13,723 bases of DNA, from NCBI GenBank assembly GCA_005777515.1, contig SXMA01000009.1, forward strand, positions 1 to 13,723, written 5' to 3'. The stretch comes from Actinomycetota bacterium (GTDB taxonomy: Bacteria; Actinomycetota; Actinomycetes; Nanopelagicales; Nanopelagicaceae). Position numbers and translations under genes: made by a program. The notes under the pieces are model-generated. The model made no database searches. It was not told where the DNA came from and saw only the letters and a program-made list of their open reading frames with translations. Positions 13,487 through 13,723 of the stretch are shown piece after piece; the first letter of the stretch is position 1, and each line of letters starts with the position of its first letter.

Positions 13487-13723
13487 ATGTCACTTCCATT
13501 ACCGCGTCCAGGCAAAGTTATTGCTGTTGGGTTGAATTACCGCGACCACGCAAAAGAGGCGAACGTTCCACTTCCTACCATACCCATTTTATTTACCAAA
13601 TGGACAACATCTCTAATCGAGCCTGAGGCCAGCATTGTTATCCCAAAGGGTGTAACGCAATGCGATTGGGAGGCTGAACTTGCTGTAGTTATTGGAAAAA
13701 CTGCCTCCAGAGTTTCAGAATCA
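13487..13723 (+). CDS. Fumarylacetoacetate-hydrolase-family protein, 5' part only
   Basis: The first 79 codons of a gene that runs off the right edge. The reading frame is open to the end. Family signs are GKVIAVGLNYRDHAKE (9-24), a FTKWTTSLI segment where FAH members have the F-x-K substrate loop, and DWEAELAVVIGK (about 60-71) with the acidic E-x-E metal ligands. FAH-family enzymes cleave C-C bonds of beta-diketo acids or decarboxylate/hydrate related acids. In non-phosphorylative L-fucose and L-rhamnose catabolism such an enzyme hydrolyses a 2,4-diketo-3-deoxy acid to pyruvate and L-lactate (or a related hydroxyacid), which would suit the SDR and lldD in this island. The N-terminus is short, like the bacterial two-domain-less forms, and GAGGAG precedes ATG. 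The third metal ligand and the rest of the active site lie outside the window. Confidence 0.85.
   Translation, partial: MSLPLPRPGKVIAVGLNYRDHAKEANVPLPTIPILFTKWTTSLIEPEASIVIPKGVTQCDWEAELAVVIGKTASRVSES

Noticed and set aside
1..13723. tRNA genes, CRISPR arrays, insertion sequences, phage or defence genes
   Set aside because: No tRNA-like cloverleaf, spaced direct repeats, transposase motifs or terminal inverted repeats were noticed on reading; a dedicated search was not possible.

Overview
The window looks like a compact, low-to-mid GC actinobacterial chromosome segment. Three things point there: an APC permease cytoplasmic domain followed by an OB-fold domain at the left edge (an actinobacterial pair), an FMN-dependent lactate dehydrogenase strongly resembling mycobacterial LldD2, and very tight gene packing (gaps of 0-14 nt inside transcription units, convergent stops 0-3 nt apart). 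A streamlined aquatic actinobacterium of the acI/Nanopelagicales type would fit, but the lineage is inferred from memory of protein families and not from a phylogenetic marker.

Left part (1-1898, + strand): the tail of a permease/OB-fold reading frame interrupted by one in-frame TAA at 114-116, then a GtrA-like membrane protein overlapping by 11 nt with a polyprenol-phosphate-mannose-synthase-type GT2 glycosyltransferase. These look like housekeeping or cell-envelope genes.

Right part (1902 to the right edge): a sugar-acid or hydroxyacid catabolic island. A leftward operon read from about 7372 encodes an enolase-superfamily acid-sugar dehydratase, an FGGY kinase, LldD, a DapA/KDG-type aldolase and a YczE-like membrane protein. 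Divergently, an LDH2-family NAD(P)H oxidoreductase runs rightward (7481-8500). A GntR/FCD regulator (8501-9229, -) sits in the middle. A second leftward operon read from 13351 encodes a D-2-hydroxyacid dehydrogenase, a free-standing 82-aa lipoyl domain, E1 alpha and E1 beta of a 2-oxoacid dehydrogenase, and an SDR. A fumarylacetoacetate-hydrolase-family gene starts divergently at 13487 and runs off the window.

Three palindromic sites sharing an ATTGTWWACR core lie in front of the GntR gene and in both divergent intergenic regions, so the island is probably one GntR regulon. The enzymes can be ordered into a plausible non-phosphorylative route: acid-sugar dehydration, oxidation by the SDR, C-C cleavage by the FAH-family enzyme or the aldolase, and L-lactate oxidation by LldD. 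The most unusual element is the E1 alpha/E1 beta/lipoyl-domain module, which lacks any E2 acyltransferase core or E3. The real substrate cannot be read from the sequence. No transporter other than the YczE-like protein, and no RNA gene, IS element or CRISPR array, was seen.
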